NCBI GenBank assembly: GCA_016647705.1
Contig: CM028334.1
Coordinates: forward strand, 10,635,546 to 10,699,545
DNA from: Eucommia ulmoides
Taxonomy: Eukaryota > Streptophyta > Magnoliopsida > Garryales > Eucommiaceae
DNA: 64,000 bases
Reading direction: 5' to 3'
Every line of letters starts with the position of its first letter. Positions within the stretch are counted from its first letter, which is position 1. Under the pieces are notes generated by a model, which did not search any database, had not been told where the DNA came from, and was given only the letters and a program-made list of their open reading frames with translations. The position numbers and the translations under genes are program-made. Positions 11,364 through 22,668 of this stretch are shown here, piece after piece.

Positions 11364-12760
11364 CTTGTAAATGGGTTTATAACTTGAAGAAAAAGGCTAA
11401 TGGCACTATTAACAGGGATAAAATCTGTCTTGTTGCTCGTGATTTTTCTCAATAATATGGTCTAAACTACAAGGAGACTTTCAGTCCTGTTGTTAAAATG
11501 GTGACAATTCGAACAATATTTTCATTGGCTGTATATAGAGGTTAGAAACTGTGGCAACTAGAAGTAAAGAATGCATTCCTCTATGGAGAACTAGATCGTG
11601 ATATATTTATAGAACAACCACATGACTTTACTTCTAAGGAGTACCCTAATCATGTGTGCCGGCCCAAGAAAGCTTTGTATGGCCTCAGGCAGGCTCCACG
11701 TGCTTGGTTTGGTAAGATTGCTCAATATCTCAACTTTTGTGGTTTTTTGTCTTCTAATGCAGATCCAAGTTTATTTATTAAGAAGACACCTATAATGTGC
11801 ATTATGATCCTTCTTTATGTGGATGATATGATCATTATCGGAGACAATAATGTTGAAATAACTTGCCTTAGAGATGCATCGTCCATTCATTTTGAAATGA
11901 AGAGCTTGGGTGAAGCTAGTTGTTTTCTTAGCGTAGAGGTTGAACAATCAAATAGATATTTTGTCTCTCAAAAAGGTTATGCAACAAGTTTATTGAATCA
12001 TTTTCGTATGGGGGAGTCAAAAGCATGACAACTCCTATGGAACTTGATTTGAAGTTAACTAAAGAAGAAGGAAAATTACTGGAAGATACATCTTTTCGAT
12101 AACTTGTTAGTAGTTTATTCTATTTAACTATCACAAGACCTGATATTGCATATTCTGTAGGTGTTATTTCTTAGTGTATGGCTAAACCATGTGCAGGGCA
12201 TTTAATTGCATCAAGGAGGATTCTTCGCTATGTAAAAGGCCCCCTAAATTTTGGGTTGATGTACATGCAACACATACTATTTGTTTTGAGTAGTTTTGTT
12301 GATGCAAATTGGGATAGTGATGCGAATGACAGTCATGCCACAACAGGTTACTGTTTCAATACAGGTTCAACAACAGTTTTATGGTGCAGTAAAAACCAAA
12401 CAACCGTTGCTCTTTCTAGTTGTGAAGCTGAATATGTAGCAGCTACTATGGCCACTCAAGAGTGTGTTTGGATTAGGAGGCTTATTAAAACAATATTTTT
12501 TGCCTTAGCCTATCCACTTTCCATTCACTATGACAATGAAAGTGTAATTAAGCTTGCTAGAAATGTCGTGTTTCATGCCCGCACAAAACACATTATCATT
12601 TTGTTTGAGATAAGGTTCTAACTTAGGACATTCAACAGAAAAAAATATGAACAGAAGACCAAGTTGCTGATATATTTATCAAGGTGCTTTCTAAATCAAA
12701 GTTTGAAGTATTTCGAAATGCTCTTGGTGTCGTTGACCATAAGTTTGCATTAAGGGAGAG
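11364..12760 (+). pseudogene. Copia-1 reverse transcriptase and RNase H part
   Basis: Continues copia-1 after the gypsy-type insertion. Reverse transcriptase motifs in order: CKWVYNLKKKA, ETFSPVVKM, LEVKNAFLYGELD (the first catalytic Asp of DVKNAF is Glu here), KALYGLRQAPRAW and LLYVDDMIIIG (YVDD box intact, about 11,815). RNase H follows from about 12,178, with VDANWDSD, SSCEAEYVA and HARTKHI. The reading ends VADIFIKVLSKSKFEVFRNA and runs into a purine-rich tract, taagggagag (12,751-12,760), beside the 3' LTR. Internal stops (for example in SQ*YGL and VYRG*KL) and a frameshift near 12,025 show it is dead. Confidence 0.9.
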
Positions 12761-13166
12761 TGTTGCAAATTAGTGAAACTTGCTATCTAGGTTCATATCC
12801 CAAGTTCTTAATTTTTAGCTTTTTTAAGTAAATAATGTCGTTAGTTTGTTTTGAGTCTAAATTTGTCTTCCTTTTATCAAGGAGTTAGTGGGTTTACTTT
12901 GCTGAATAATCTCTCATGCATGTTAGTGGAGATCATGTCTTCCTTCTATTTAGGTGTAGTGTTAGTTGATTGAGTGAAGATCATGAGTAGTGGTAGTTGA
13001 GTTAGTGGAGATCATGTTGAGATATTTTAGGAAAGTTTCTAGTATTTATGGAGTCTGTAAGTTGTTATTTCAGTACATTTTTGTTGGGCAGATTTCAAGT
13101 TTTTAATAGATTATCTTTATTTTCTTCTCTACTGCTTCTCTTCTTTTATATTTATTATATAAGCAT
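12761..13166 (+). repeat. 3' LTR of copia-1 (right end uncertain)
   Basis: The start, tgttgcaaat, lies directly after the polypurine tract at 12,751-12,760, the usual place for a copia 3' LTR. The end is a guess. The last plausible CA is near 13,166 ('tatataagca'). The 5' LTR and first copy of the target duplication lie outside the window, so this boundary cannot be confirmed. Confidence 0.55.
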
Positions 13167-13977
13167 GATCTAATTTGTCGGCATGCTCATTTATCCACGT
13201 ACGATATTCAGCTTATGTGATTGGTATCTATCATTGAACCTGAAATAAAGACAATTGATTCTTATAACATCAATACATTTATCTAAACTTATATAACATC
13301 TCAGTTTGGACTTATATATTTCGTTAAGACAGATGTGTTGAGCAAATGATACTTATGGATATTTCTATCTCTAGTGATTTTTGCTAATACATTGTATGCA
13401 TGTTTCTAAATATGAACTTTATATATTCAGTTGCATACAATTTTCATCTCTAATATTTTAAATATTTGTCATTCAAAGAGGTTGCTTGCATTTCATATTT
13501 GAAAATTCGTGATTATCCATGTTTATGCATACACTTGAGTGATACAAATTGGTTTCATAAATATCTATATTAGTGTGATTCAATTATGCTTCATGTTTTA
13601 ATCTGTGTTCTCTCTTGTGCTTCATTGATTACATTTGTTTTGATAATATCTTAAAGGGAGAATATTCTTGAATCACTTTACTTTGTTTTATTTGTAATTA
13701 TTAGTGATTTTGTGCTCATAAAGTTTATTTATTGATTTTGACGATAAAAATCCCCTTTTTTTGAGATGACAAATGGAGAGAGATTTGCGATGCTTTTAAT
13801 GATTTTTAATTTTTTTTTTAACAAAAGTGGTATCTTCAAAAATTCTAATCTCTAAATGGTTTAAATATTTACATTCTTGGTATTGTTTGCTAATTGATAG
13901 TAATTCCCATACTTTTAGTTTTAAATAAGTAAAGAATCGTTCTCACATTCAAGAAGAGCGTGTTTATATCTTTTGGA
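13167..13977. other. AT-rich stretch without recognisable features
   Basis: I see no coding sequence, RNA gene or clear repeat here. Part of it could belong to the copia-1 LTR if that LTR ends later than proposed. Confidence 0.4.
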
Positions 13978-13987
13978 ATAGGAAAAA

Positions 13988-16202
13988 GGGTTTATACCAA
14001 AGACCTTTTCTGTCTTTTGCATTTATACCAGAAAACCCCCTTGTCATTTAACAAATATCAGTCAACCCCATTGATTGATTTTTGTGTATGAAAAGACTCT
14101 TATACCCCTTACTTTTATCAGATTTTATACAATAAAAAAGTTCTAAATTGAATGACCAATTTACCCTCTTGGTTGCAAACTTTAAAGCTCGTCGAATGAA
14201 GATGCTCGTTTGATCGTCGAAGCTGTTCGTTGAAAGAAAAATGGCCTTTGTTTAGCCGTTCATTGAGGGGAAGAGAGAGAAAAGCCTATGTTCAGCCGTT
14301 CGTCGGAGAATAAGCCGTTCGTTGGAGAAGGGTGAAGTTCTTGAATTTCTTCTTCATTTGTCATTGACGATTTGTGAAGCCTTAAGAGCATTCGGCGCTG
14401 AATTTATGCCAAGCATGCTTCACTCTGTTTGCTAAACTCCTCTCCCATCATCGACCTACAATTGGCCCCAAGAGAAGAAACTCTAAGAAGGAGCAAAAAG
14501 CTTTTGTTTACGGACCTCTATTCGTACATGGGGTTAAAAGCAAAGGAAGCAGGGAAGAAATTGAGGAAAATAGAGGAAGAAAGAGGGAAAATCCCATGCG
14601 ACCATCATGTTTCTCAACGAATGATAGAGACAAAATTGAGAAAGCGGCGGTGAAATCTAACGACGGAAATGACCAGAGCCCTTATAGGGCGGTGTTTGCG
14701 TGGTGGTGGTGGTGGTCCCGACAATTAGCAGAATCAACCTAATTTTCGCTGGTGAAACACCATCGATTTGCTAGTAAAATGATCATTAATGACATTCCAG
14801 TCTTCGATTGTGGCGTCAGAGGCGATTGCACGGTTCGCCGTTGCCGGAGTAGGGAGGAGGTGGGGATGGGGAGGAAATCGCGAAAAGGGGATGGTAAGGG
14901 GTTTGGAACTTAGATGGAAGTGTGGTGGCCGTGTATTGATGGTCGGAGATGGTGGCCGTGTGTTGATGGTCGGAAGTGGTGGTCGGGGAGTACTAAGAAT
15001 GTGTGGAAAACAAACAGAAATGGGTTATAAAAAATATATTTTGACCCTTTTAGTTTTGAAAAGTTTTACAAATAGATCCTTGTGAATTAATTAGAACAAA
15101 ATAACTAAATTATCCTTAATTCAAAGTGAATGACAATTTTATCCCTAATTTTAACAGTTAAAATTAGGGACAATATTGTCCTTCCACTTAGAAATTAAAA
15201 GTAATTAGTCATTTTACTCTAATAAATTCTATAGGGTTTATTTAAAAGTCATCCAAAGTTGTGAGGTGCAAAATTTATTTTTCCTTTTAATTTGTTTACA
15301 TCCCCTGTTTCTAAGCATCGTTGAGTCCAACTTTCTCTCTCCTCTAACTTCAATCCAATCTACTCTAACTTAAATCCAATGTGAGTAAAATGTATTCTTC
15401 CTCTGCCTATATTTTTCTCTCAATGGCACCGTGAAATGGGATTTTCGGTTCTCTCTACTCTATCTCCTATTTATCTCTAAAACCATGGTGATGAGTGGAG
15501 GTGGCTGATACCATGGTGAGGTGGATGCGTTCGGTGAAGAAGATGATGTTGTTCGTTGGTTGCCATGGTGAGAGAAAGGCTGTCGGAGGCTTTGAAGCTC
15601 GTCGGAGGTTACTTGGTTTTGTTGTTGAAGAGTGGAAACATCATCGGGTCTTTGTCGGAAACTTGTCGAAGGAGGAACCAGGGAAACAACCAGAGCTCTT
15701 GCAGGGCAGTGTTCATGCAGTGGCTGGTGGGGCTCTAGGATGAAGAAGAAGAGAAAGAAACAGAGGAAGAGAGAAGACTAGAGAGATAGAGAATATGATA
15801 TGGGTGTTGATTATTCATCACCTGAAGCTCTTTTAGATCATGAAAATATCGAGATCGGCGATGATGAATCGATTCCGGCAATGAATGACGACAACAGTGA
15901 GAGAGCTCTCTCTCATGGTTTTTCTGTACAGTCGAATGAAGAAGAAGAAGAAACAATGGCTGGATAATAGAAAAGGCATATTTGTCAAATAAATTAAATT
16001 GATAAAGGGTATTTATGTCATTTAATTAAAGTGAGGGTATTATTGTCAATAATTATGCGGTGTCAGCATTTTTTTTTTTACTATTAGGAGAGGTAAGTGG
16101 TTTAAACTATAAAACTATAAGGGGGTGATTGGTATTTGTAAAAAAATAAGGGAGGTATCTGGTATAGTGCAAAAAGACAGGCGAGGTCAATGACATATAC
16201 CC
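13988..16202. mobile_element. Non-autonomous Mutator-like element (MULE)
   Basis: A 2,215-bp element with a 10-bp target duplication ATAGGAAAAA at 13,978-13,987 and 16,203-16,212, the size expected for Mutator elements. The left terminus begins gggtttataccaaagacc and the right terminus, reverse-complemented, begins gggtatatgtcattgacc. The inverted similarity extends about 100 bp inward (shared 'tgtcttt..gca' and 'tataccaga'). No transposase domain is visible. The interior (14,200-15,960) is richer in GC than its surroundings, has a 27-bp tandem unit repeated about 2.3 times from 14,924, and holds only short, unrecognised ORFs (14,429-14,653; 14,789-15,085; 15,495-15,743). Confidence 0.8.
15132..15180. 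repeat. Nearly perfect inverted repeat inside the MULE
   Basis: Two 24-base arms (15,132-15,155 and 15,157-15,180) around one base could form a long hairpin. Only two bases per arm fail to match. It lies in an AT-rich sub-block (15,010-15,300) that differs in composition from the rest of the MULE and may be a second, nested terminal sequence. Confidence 0.7.
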
Positions 16203-16212
16203 ATAGGAAAAA

Positions 16213-16789
16213 TGTCAAGTAGATTATCATCATAAAAAAAAAGTTTGTTAGCTATAAATGATTTAATTTCATAAGATGATTTTGATGATAATAATAACTT
16301 GATGAGCTTTCTATCTAATGTCTTTAATTGAGGATTGTATCAGAAATAGCAAGATGATGAGATCGGATCAAATGTGCTAAGTAAATGGAATGGATGATGA
16401 AGTTTCTTTATTTAGAGAATACATTTTGTATTTCATAAGTAAAACTTGAACTTATATCTATTTATTTAATCTTCAACTCGATTAAAACCCAAACTTATAT
16501 CTATTTATTTAATCTTCAACTTGATTAGGACTGCATACACAACACTTTAATAAATCAAAATGCATGATTTATGTATCCGATAATCATTTCACTTTAGATG
16601 AATTTAGATATTTACATGGCTAATATCGTTGCTAAATTCATAAGTTATCCAAAACGGCAAACTGCGATGAAAATTAGTCAACGGGGATGAAAAATTGGTT
16701 AACCATCATTAACTATATATTGAAAATTTTAAATTTTGGTATCCATGGTTGACAAATGTCATAGTCTAGTTGTATGAAATTGATAATAG
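16213..16789. other. AT-rich spacer
   Basis: No gene is seen. A 41-bp block ('cttatatctatttatttaatcttcaactcgatta' and neighbours) occurs twice at about 16,450-16,525. It is otherwise featureless. Confidence 0.4.
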
Positions 16790-18650
16790 GTTGAAGAACT
16801 AAGTTTCGTATGATCCTAGTCGACCAACAACATAGGTCAGTTAACGGAAATGGATAGAAGGTCCATTTAGTTGGAATTAAGCACTAGACGCTTGATCGAT
16901 GACTAGGGGTTGTCTGCCGAATTGGCCACTAGGCTTTTGGAATTGAATTTTTGTACTTGTCGATCGACCGATAGATTTTGTCAATTAATCGATATATAAT
17001 TTTTCTAAACGAAAATTTGAATTGTTTTGTATTTTTTCTTGCATTATTTTTAACGATAAATTATTTTAAATAATTTCTTAATATTCCTAAATATTTATTG
17101 TTTATTGAAAATATTTTATAAATGTTTTTATGCAAGAAAAAATAATTAAAATGAATTTTTTCGATAATTATTAAGAGCCATCAAATTTTCATATTTGTTC
17201 TGTTTCAATTAAATTCTTTTTGACCACTGTAACTTGCTTAATAAGGACCATGTTTTTGGCATCAGATGAATGTATCATAGGCTTATATGTGTCCATATTC
17301 ATTGATATATTTGAATTTATAGAGCCTAAGTTAAAATATTTTTATGGTCAAGTCAATGGGTTGATTGGGTGGGATTTAAATTTGATTTTTTGATTGTTGG
17401 GAACATATTAATATTTATCTATTAATTATCACCAAATTATTTGAAGAAAAAAAAAATCAGAAAAAGAAGAAAAATACTCTGAAAAATAAACTCTCTTCAA
17501 AATTTTCTGAGCTTAAATCTTGTGAGAAGAAGAGTGATTTTTTGTTGTTGATCATGCTAAAAAGTTAAGGCCCCGTTTGGTAACCGTTTCCATTCCAGAA
17601 TTTTCCATTCGATTCCCAATTTTTTGGGAATTCTGTTTGGGAATAGCATTTGGTAATTTTTGTTTTTGTTTCCATTCCATTCCCATTTGAGAATTGTACC
17701 TATTTTTTTCTTAAGAAATGAGAAATAAAAAAAAGTTATTTCTCATAATTCTCATTCAATTCCCAAAACCAATTTCACTGTTCATCTGCCGGCCGACCAC
17801 CGTCCGCCGCCGTCGTCGGCCACGTCCGACATCACCGGCTGGTCACCGCCGTCGTCGGCCACCTAACAACTTCCGACGCCGCCGGCCGTCCGCCACCGTC
17901 ACCCACCCGCCAGTCGCCATTGTCGTCCGGCCAAAACAAAAAAAAAAAAAATCTCAATTTTTTGTTTTGATTTTAGGATAAAATCGTTACCAAACGCGAT
18001 TCTCTTCCTAAAAAAAAAAAATTTATCGTTACCAAACATGATTCTATTCCTAAGAAGGAAACAAAATTCCTATTCCATCCCATCCCACTGCTAGAATGGA
18101 AACAAAAATGGTTAACAAACGTCACCTAAGGTAATCAAATCCATCTCACTTCTGGATTGTATTGCTATTCGTTGTGATTTAAATTTTGTATAATTATCTT
18201 GGTGAGATCATTCTATATTATTATCTTTTAGATCCTAATATATCTCTGAGCATTTATCTAAGTAAGATTTATTCAAACTCATCTTTGATTATCTCAAATT
18301 TGATCACTTGCTTGAAAAACTCATGATTTAAATTTTATCTATCATTAATTGAGTTTGAATTCTTAATAATCAATTTAAGTATTTATTATTGAAAATATAT
18401 TCTTGTCTAGTTGTATTTTAATACATAAATCATTACCAAAACTGGCATTCTTCAGCAATTGATTATTTGATTCATTGAGTTAAACAATTTATTTGACATT
18501 ATCTGGATCTTTTGATTACATGATCACTTGTTGTATAATTCCAAATAAATTAACAAGTGTTTGAAATTTAATTATTTGTATATCATGTTAAATCACTTCT
18601 ATCACACTGAGTCGACTTGAGATGATCTAATAGTTTATTAGTGGCCAATA
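16790..18650 (+). repeat. Probable SIRE-like copia LTR, 5' portion, interrupted
   Basis: Weak but repeated similarity to the LTRs at 52,430-55,139. Shared features are GTCGACCGA-type motifs (16,820-16,990) followed by a diverged tract that includes 'ttgctattcg...cttggtgagatcattc' and 'attaattgagtttgaattc'. The matching 3' end of such an LTR lies at 34,125-34,511, beyond copia-2, which suggests that copia-2 jumped into this LTR. It also carries the MITE at 17,569-18,126. The left boundary is approximate. Confidence 0.5.
17569..18126. mobile_element. Tourist-like MITE (PIF/Harbinger)
   Basis: A 558-bp element with terminal inverted repeats GGCCCCGTTTGGTAACC (left) and GGTGACGTTTGTTAACC (right, reverse complement), flanked by TAA at 17,566-17,568 and 18,127-18,129. 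A GC-rich core (17,770-17,935) repeats CCG/GCCG triplets and creates a spurious Arg/Pro-rich ORF (17,718-17,981). No transposase. Confidence 0.82.
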
Positions 18651-19130
18651 CTTTCGTAGATGACAAAACCGACTTCACTATTGGCTTATTGTACTAGGTT
18701 TAATATCAACCATAAATGATTCACCTTCTGCTCAAGAAGTATCTTCTTCTTGTTGGCTCATGACACCTGAAAAAATCGATTGTTATTGTCTTCATATAAT
18801 CCTTAGTGCTTTGTCTAATTATCTTTATGGTGTTTATCTAAATTCAACATCTTCTGCTAAAGAACTTCGGAATATTTTAGAAGCTGAGTATTGTGTTGAT
18901 GATGTTGGAATTAAGAGATTTAATATCTCTACATGTAATAATTATAAAATGTTGGACAACGAATTGATAGGAGATCAAATTCATATGTTTAAACAATATT
19001 TAAGAGGAGTGGTAAATAATGGTACTATTCTTAATGAAGACTTTGGTTTCATGCCTTATAAATAAATTGTCATTTTTTTGTCCGATTTTGCCAAAACTCT
19101 TAGGCATAAGCAAAGTGAATTGACTATGTC
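18650..19130 (+). pseudogene. Copia-2 gag, N-terminal part
   Basis: The protein resembles the UBN2-type gag of plant copia elements: AKELRNILEAEYCVDD, then KRFNIS, KMLDNELIGDQIHMF and GTILNEDFGFM. A frameshift near 19,060 is followed by DFAKTLRHKQSELTM in another frame. The frame is then interrupted by the solo LTR and resumes at 22,081 (SLTINSIKVEEKYR). No 5' LTR matching 33,559-34,124 is visible upstream, so the element has lost its start. Confidence 0.8.
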
Positions 19131-19439
19131 TGTAAGACCCCGACCTTGGGGGTGCGTATAATTTAAAGTCATATTTAAAAATATTTCAGAAATAATGGGG
19201 CTATTATTGTTAATTATGATTTAATTTAAATTTGAGGGGTTAATTTGTAATTTTTAAAACATTAAAAAGATTAGCATTTGGCCTAATTAATATCTAAAGA
19301 AAAATGAGGGGGATGTTAGCGTAATTATTGCAAAGCTTTTCCAAGAAGCTATTGAAAAATAAAATAAAATAATAATAATAAATAAATTAAAATTGAAAGG
19401 TGGGGAGCCGCCCACTTGGGCTCCCCTTTTGTCAACTTA

Positions 19440-19497
19440 CACACACACACATATATACACACACACATACGCATGCACATATACATAGACACATATT

Positions 19498-19536
<39 letters not shown>

Positions 19537-19558
19537 GCATATACATCCACACACACAC
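19440..19558. repeat. Compound (CA)n/(TA)n microsatellite
   Basis: Alternating ACACAC and ATATAT tracts, with a (TA) run near 19,498-19,520. The polypeptides predicted across it on both strands are artefacts. Confidence 0.95.
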
Positions 19559-19791
19559 AGGAGAAATGAAGAAGCATCCAGAAAATAAGAGAGAGAGAAG
19601 ATCAGTGGTGTGTCGCCGACGGTGTAGGTTTGTCGTCATGGTTCGTCGGAGGTGAGGGTGTGTGTTTCGTTTGTGTGTGTGTTGTGCTGATCATTGTTGG
19701 TGAGTGTTCTGGGTATCGTGAATGAGTGTGTGTGTGTTGTCCTATCATCCGGAGGTATGGGTGTGGATTCGCCGGGGTGTTGCCGTTCGAC

Positions 19792-19794
<3 letters not shown>

Positions 19795-19832
<38 letters not shown>
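19795..19832. repeat. (GA)19 microsatellite
   Basis: An uninterrupted GA run of 38 bases inside the solo LTR. It is likely to vary in length between individuals. Confidence 0.95.
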
Positions 19833-19835
<3 letters not shown>

Positions 19836-22080
19836 GTCCGGTGATGCTTGTGGTGGCGATTGTTTGGTTGGTGGTGAGCGAGAACTAGTGAGAGAGAGAA
19901 CGTCGACGGTGAGACACATCGTCGACGGCGAAAATTTAAAACCGAAACAGAAACGCGTCGACGGTGATCCTCCGGCAGTGTATGTGCGTGTTTTGATTTT
20001 CGGAGTGTGTGTGTGGGGGCAGAACGATTTGGGGTGGCCGACGGTCAATGGCATGATCAGATCTCCTCGTTGGTCGGCGGCTGGTTCAAACAGCAACAGG
20101 AAACAGAAATAGAAAAATAGAAACAAGAAACGAAGAGGAAAGAGAGAGATAGCAGTGGGTGTGTGTGTGTTTTTTGCGTCTGCACTATGTGTGTGTGTTT
20201 ATTGTGCCGTCGTTCGGTTGGTTCAACGAAGGAGGGTTTGTGTGGGTGTTGATTCACCGTCATGGTCGTAGAGGGTTATCATTGATGAAGAGATGAGAGA
20301 AGGAGGCTACTGAGATCCAAAATAGAGCAGAGAGGGAAAGATGATCACCGCCGTAGCGGTGAGGTGATTCGCCTAGGCGGTGGGAATTCAGTAAAGCAAG
20401 AATGAGACCTGTTGCACAGTCGCCGTGGCGGTAAGAAGTCAGTGAATCGAGAATTTAAGCTGCTGAGTATTCGCCTAGGCGGAGGATCGATGGCCTAGGC
20501 GGTGAAGCGTCAGTACACGATTTAAAGCAGAGGAGGAACTCGTTCGCCTAGGTGGTGGGTCGTCGCTTAGGCGATGGGGAGCAGAATAAAAAATACCTGA
20601 AATTTTAGGGAAATTCACAATCGGTTTGGAACGGGTAACCTTTCTAATTTATTTTGTGAATTCTAAATTTAGTTTTCTAACCTTAGAATAATAAAATAAA
20701 AATAATAAATCATGAGATCGTTTATATGAATTAGGTGTAAATCGTAAATTTTAATGACGCTAAACTAGTCGAATAACATCTTCATATATCAAAACGTGGG
20801 GAATGGGAAATTAATGAACGTAGGGCTTGCATTGCATGATTAAGTTATTTTCTCTATAATATTAATTTAGGCCTTGTTGCAAATAGATTTATAATTATCG
20901 AAAGTTCAGTAGCGGATAGTTGGTGGAGCTTTTGAGACTAGAATATCAAGTGAGTGTACTGTCTTCTCGCCAAACTATTTATATATATATATAAATGTGT
21001 GTGTAAAATGGTTTTACCTGGACCGTATGATTTTATAAATGATATGGATCAAGCAGGTTTTGGGTGAGTTGAGGAAATGTATTTTCGTTAAACTATGGTG
21101 GTGTTAAAAGGAAGGTCAAAAATATGATTTTCGGATTTAAAAATTGGTTTTGAGAAAAAGAGGTGGACGTTGGTGTTTTTTTTTTACGATATTGATGAGG
21201 TGGTGATTTATATTATAGTCTATCCAGAGGGTGGTCCGGCAAATGGATATTATTTTGTGATTTGATGATGATATTATTGAGTTGACTATGCCATAGTTTA
21301 TGTCCTGTCTGAAGGGTGGTCCGGCAGGTGGTGATAGATATTATGTGGTAATTTATATTATGACCTCCGGAGACGTTCGGTAGGCGGTGATCTGCGTAGT
21401 TAGGTCCACTAGGAAGACATATCCTACGGATTGTTACGGTATCGTTGCAACTCTCGATCGTGAGGTTAAAACGATCACTATGGCTTAGCGGGTGGATATG
21501 GGATTGAGATGTGTGTTTTAGTTGTGGTGTTTTATATATATATATTGGGTGATTTATTATTGATTAGGGTGATTGGTCTTATTTGATATTGGATGAATTT
21601 GAATGGAACTTATTTATACTGTTTTACTTTCACTGCTTATATACTAAAGATCTTACCCACTGTGTGGTGTTTATATATTTACGCTTGATTCATTTAAATG
21701 TTGTATTATTTAGAATGTATTATTATTATGTTAAAAATAGTTTTTACTAAGAAGGCAGTACATTCACAGGTGAAACAGTTAGGAGTCAGTCCCCTACTAG
21801 CGCTAGATAGAGTTCTACGATGGAGTCGGGTGTAGTTTTTTTTAAGATGAGCTGTCTGGGGTGAATCAGTAAGAGGTTCACGGTATTTATTCTGGTTGTT
21901 CCTATATTTGGGGATAGGTATGTCCCCATAGTAGAAAATTTATATATGGATACTTAAATTTTGGTGCTATATAGTTATATGTATATTGTCGTTCTGTGTG
22001 TTGGTTTGGCGCTCAATTGATGTGTTGTCGTTACGCCAGCCCCGGGAAGTCGGGTGTCCGGGACGGGTTGTGACAATGTC

Positions 22081-22668
22081 TCTAACTATCAACTCTATTA
22101 AGGTTGAGGAAAAATATCGTTTCTCAACTTCTAAACATCAACATGAAAGTCCTCATATCAACTTGGTACAAAATGACAAGAATTACAAAGCTCAAAATTT
22201 CAATAATAAGAATATTTTCCGTCCTAGGTGTAACAATTTTAAACCTAATAAATCATTCAATCCCTCAAATCAACGAACAAACCACCTTAATCCTACTACT
22301 AGATCAAAAGACTTAGAGAAAGAGAAGATGAGTTATTTTGTTTGCGGTCGGGTCAATCACAGGGCAAGAGATTTCTCTTAGAATAAGACTGAGCCTTACA
22401 AACCTCAACTCAATCAAAATAATAATCAAGGTGGTCTTTGTAGATCATGAAAACCTTGGTGAACCTTATTTTAGGTATGATATTTCTAGAATCAATTTCA
22501 CTTGTGAATATAAATATTGGTAGTTAGATTCTGGAGCTAATAAACATATTTGTTTTTATCTTGGTATTTTTTTTTAAATTATTAGAAATCAAGTGGAAGA
22601 AATGTAACTCTAGGAAATGCTATTGCTGCACAAGTATGTGGTATAGGATATATTGATTTGAAGATGAT
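22081..22668 (+). pseudogene. Copia-2 gag C-terminus and protease remnant
   Basis: Continues copia-2 after the solo LTR. A zinc-knuckle-like segment reads YFVCGRVNHRARDFS, where two of the three Cys of the CX2CX4HX4C knuckle are lost. About 140 bp later comes VRFWS..TYLF, matching the aspartic-protease start (WxxDSGAxxH) in broken form ('ttagattctggagct', about 22,524). It ends with GRNVTLGNAIAAQVCGIGYI followed by DLKM, the standard region between protease and GAG-pre-integrase. It breaks at 22,669 where a gypsy-type LTR begins. Several stops. Confidence 0.8.

Larger units (their letters stand above)
19131..22075. mobile_element. Solo LTR of a large gypsy element, possibly chromovirus
   Basis: A 2,945-bp sequence starting TGTAAGACCCCGACC and ending GGGTTGTGACA. 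It has a 5-bp target duplication ATGTC (19,126-19,130 and 22,076-22,080) inside the copia-2 gag. Removing it and one ATGTC joins ELTMSLTINSIK in one frame, so the boundaries are secure. No internal domain or second LTR is present, hence a solo LTR left by LTR-LTR recombination. The length and the TGTNA..CCCCG start suggest a Tekay/Del-like chromovirus, but that is inference. It holds CA/TA and GA microsatellites and a palindrome cluster at 20,341-20,580. All ORFs inside are chance. Confidence 0.85.

Noticed and set aside
17718-17981. Arg/Pro-rich ORF
   Set aside because: It is the CCG-rich core of a MITE with clear ends and target duplication.
19349-20263. Several ORFs of 60-174 aa on both strands
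   Set aside because: They lie in a solo LTR and are built largely of CA/TA and GA microsatellites; no domain is recognisable.
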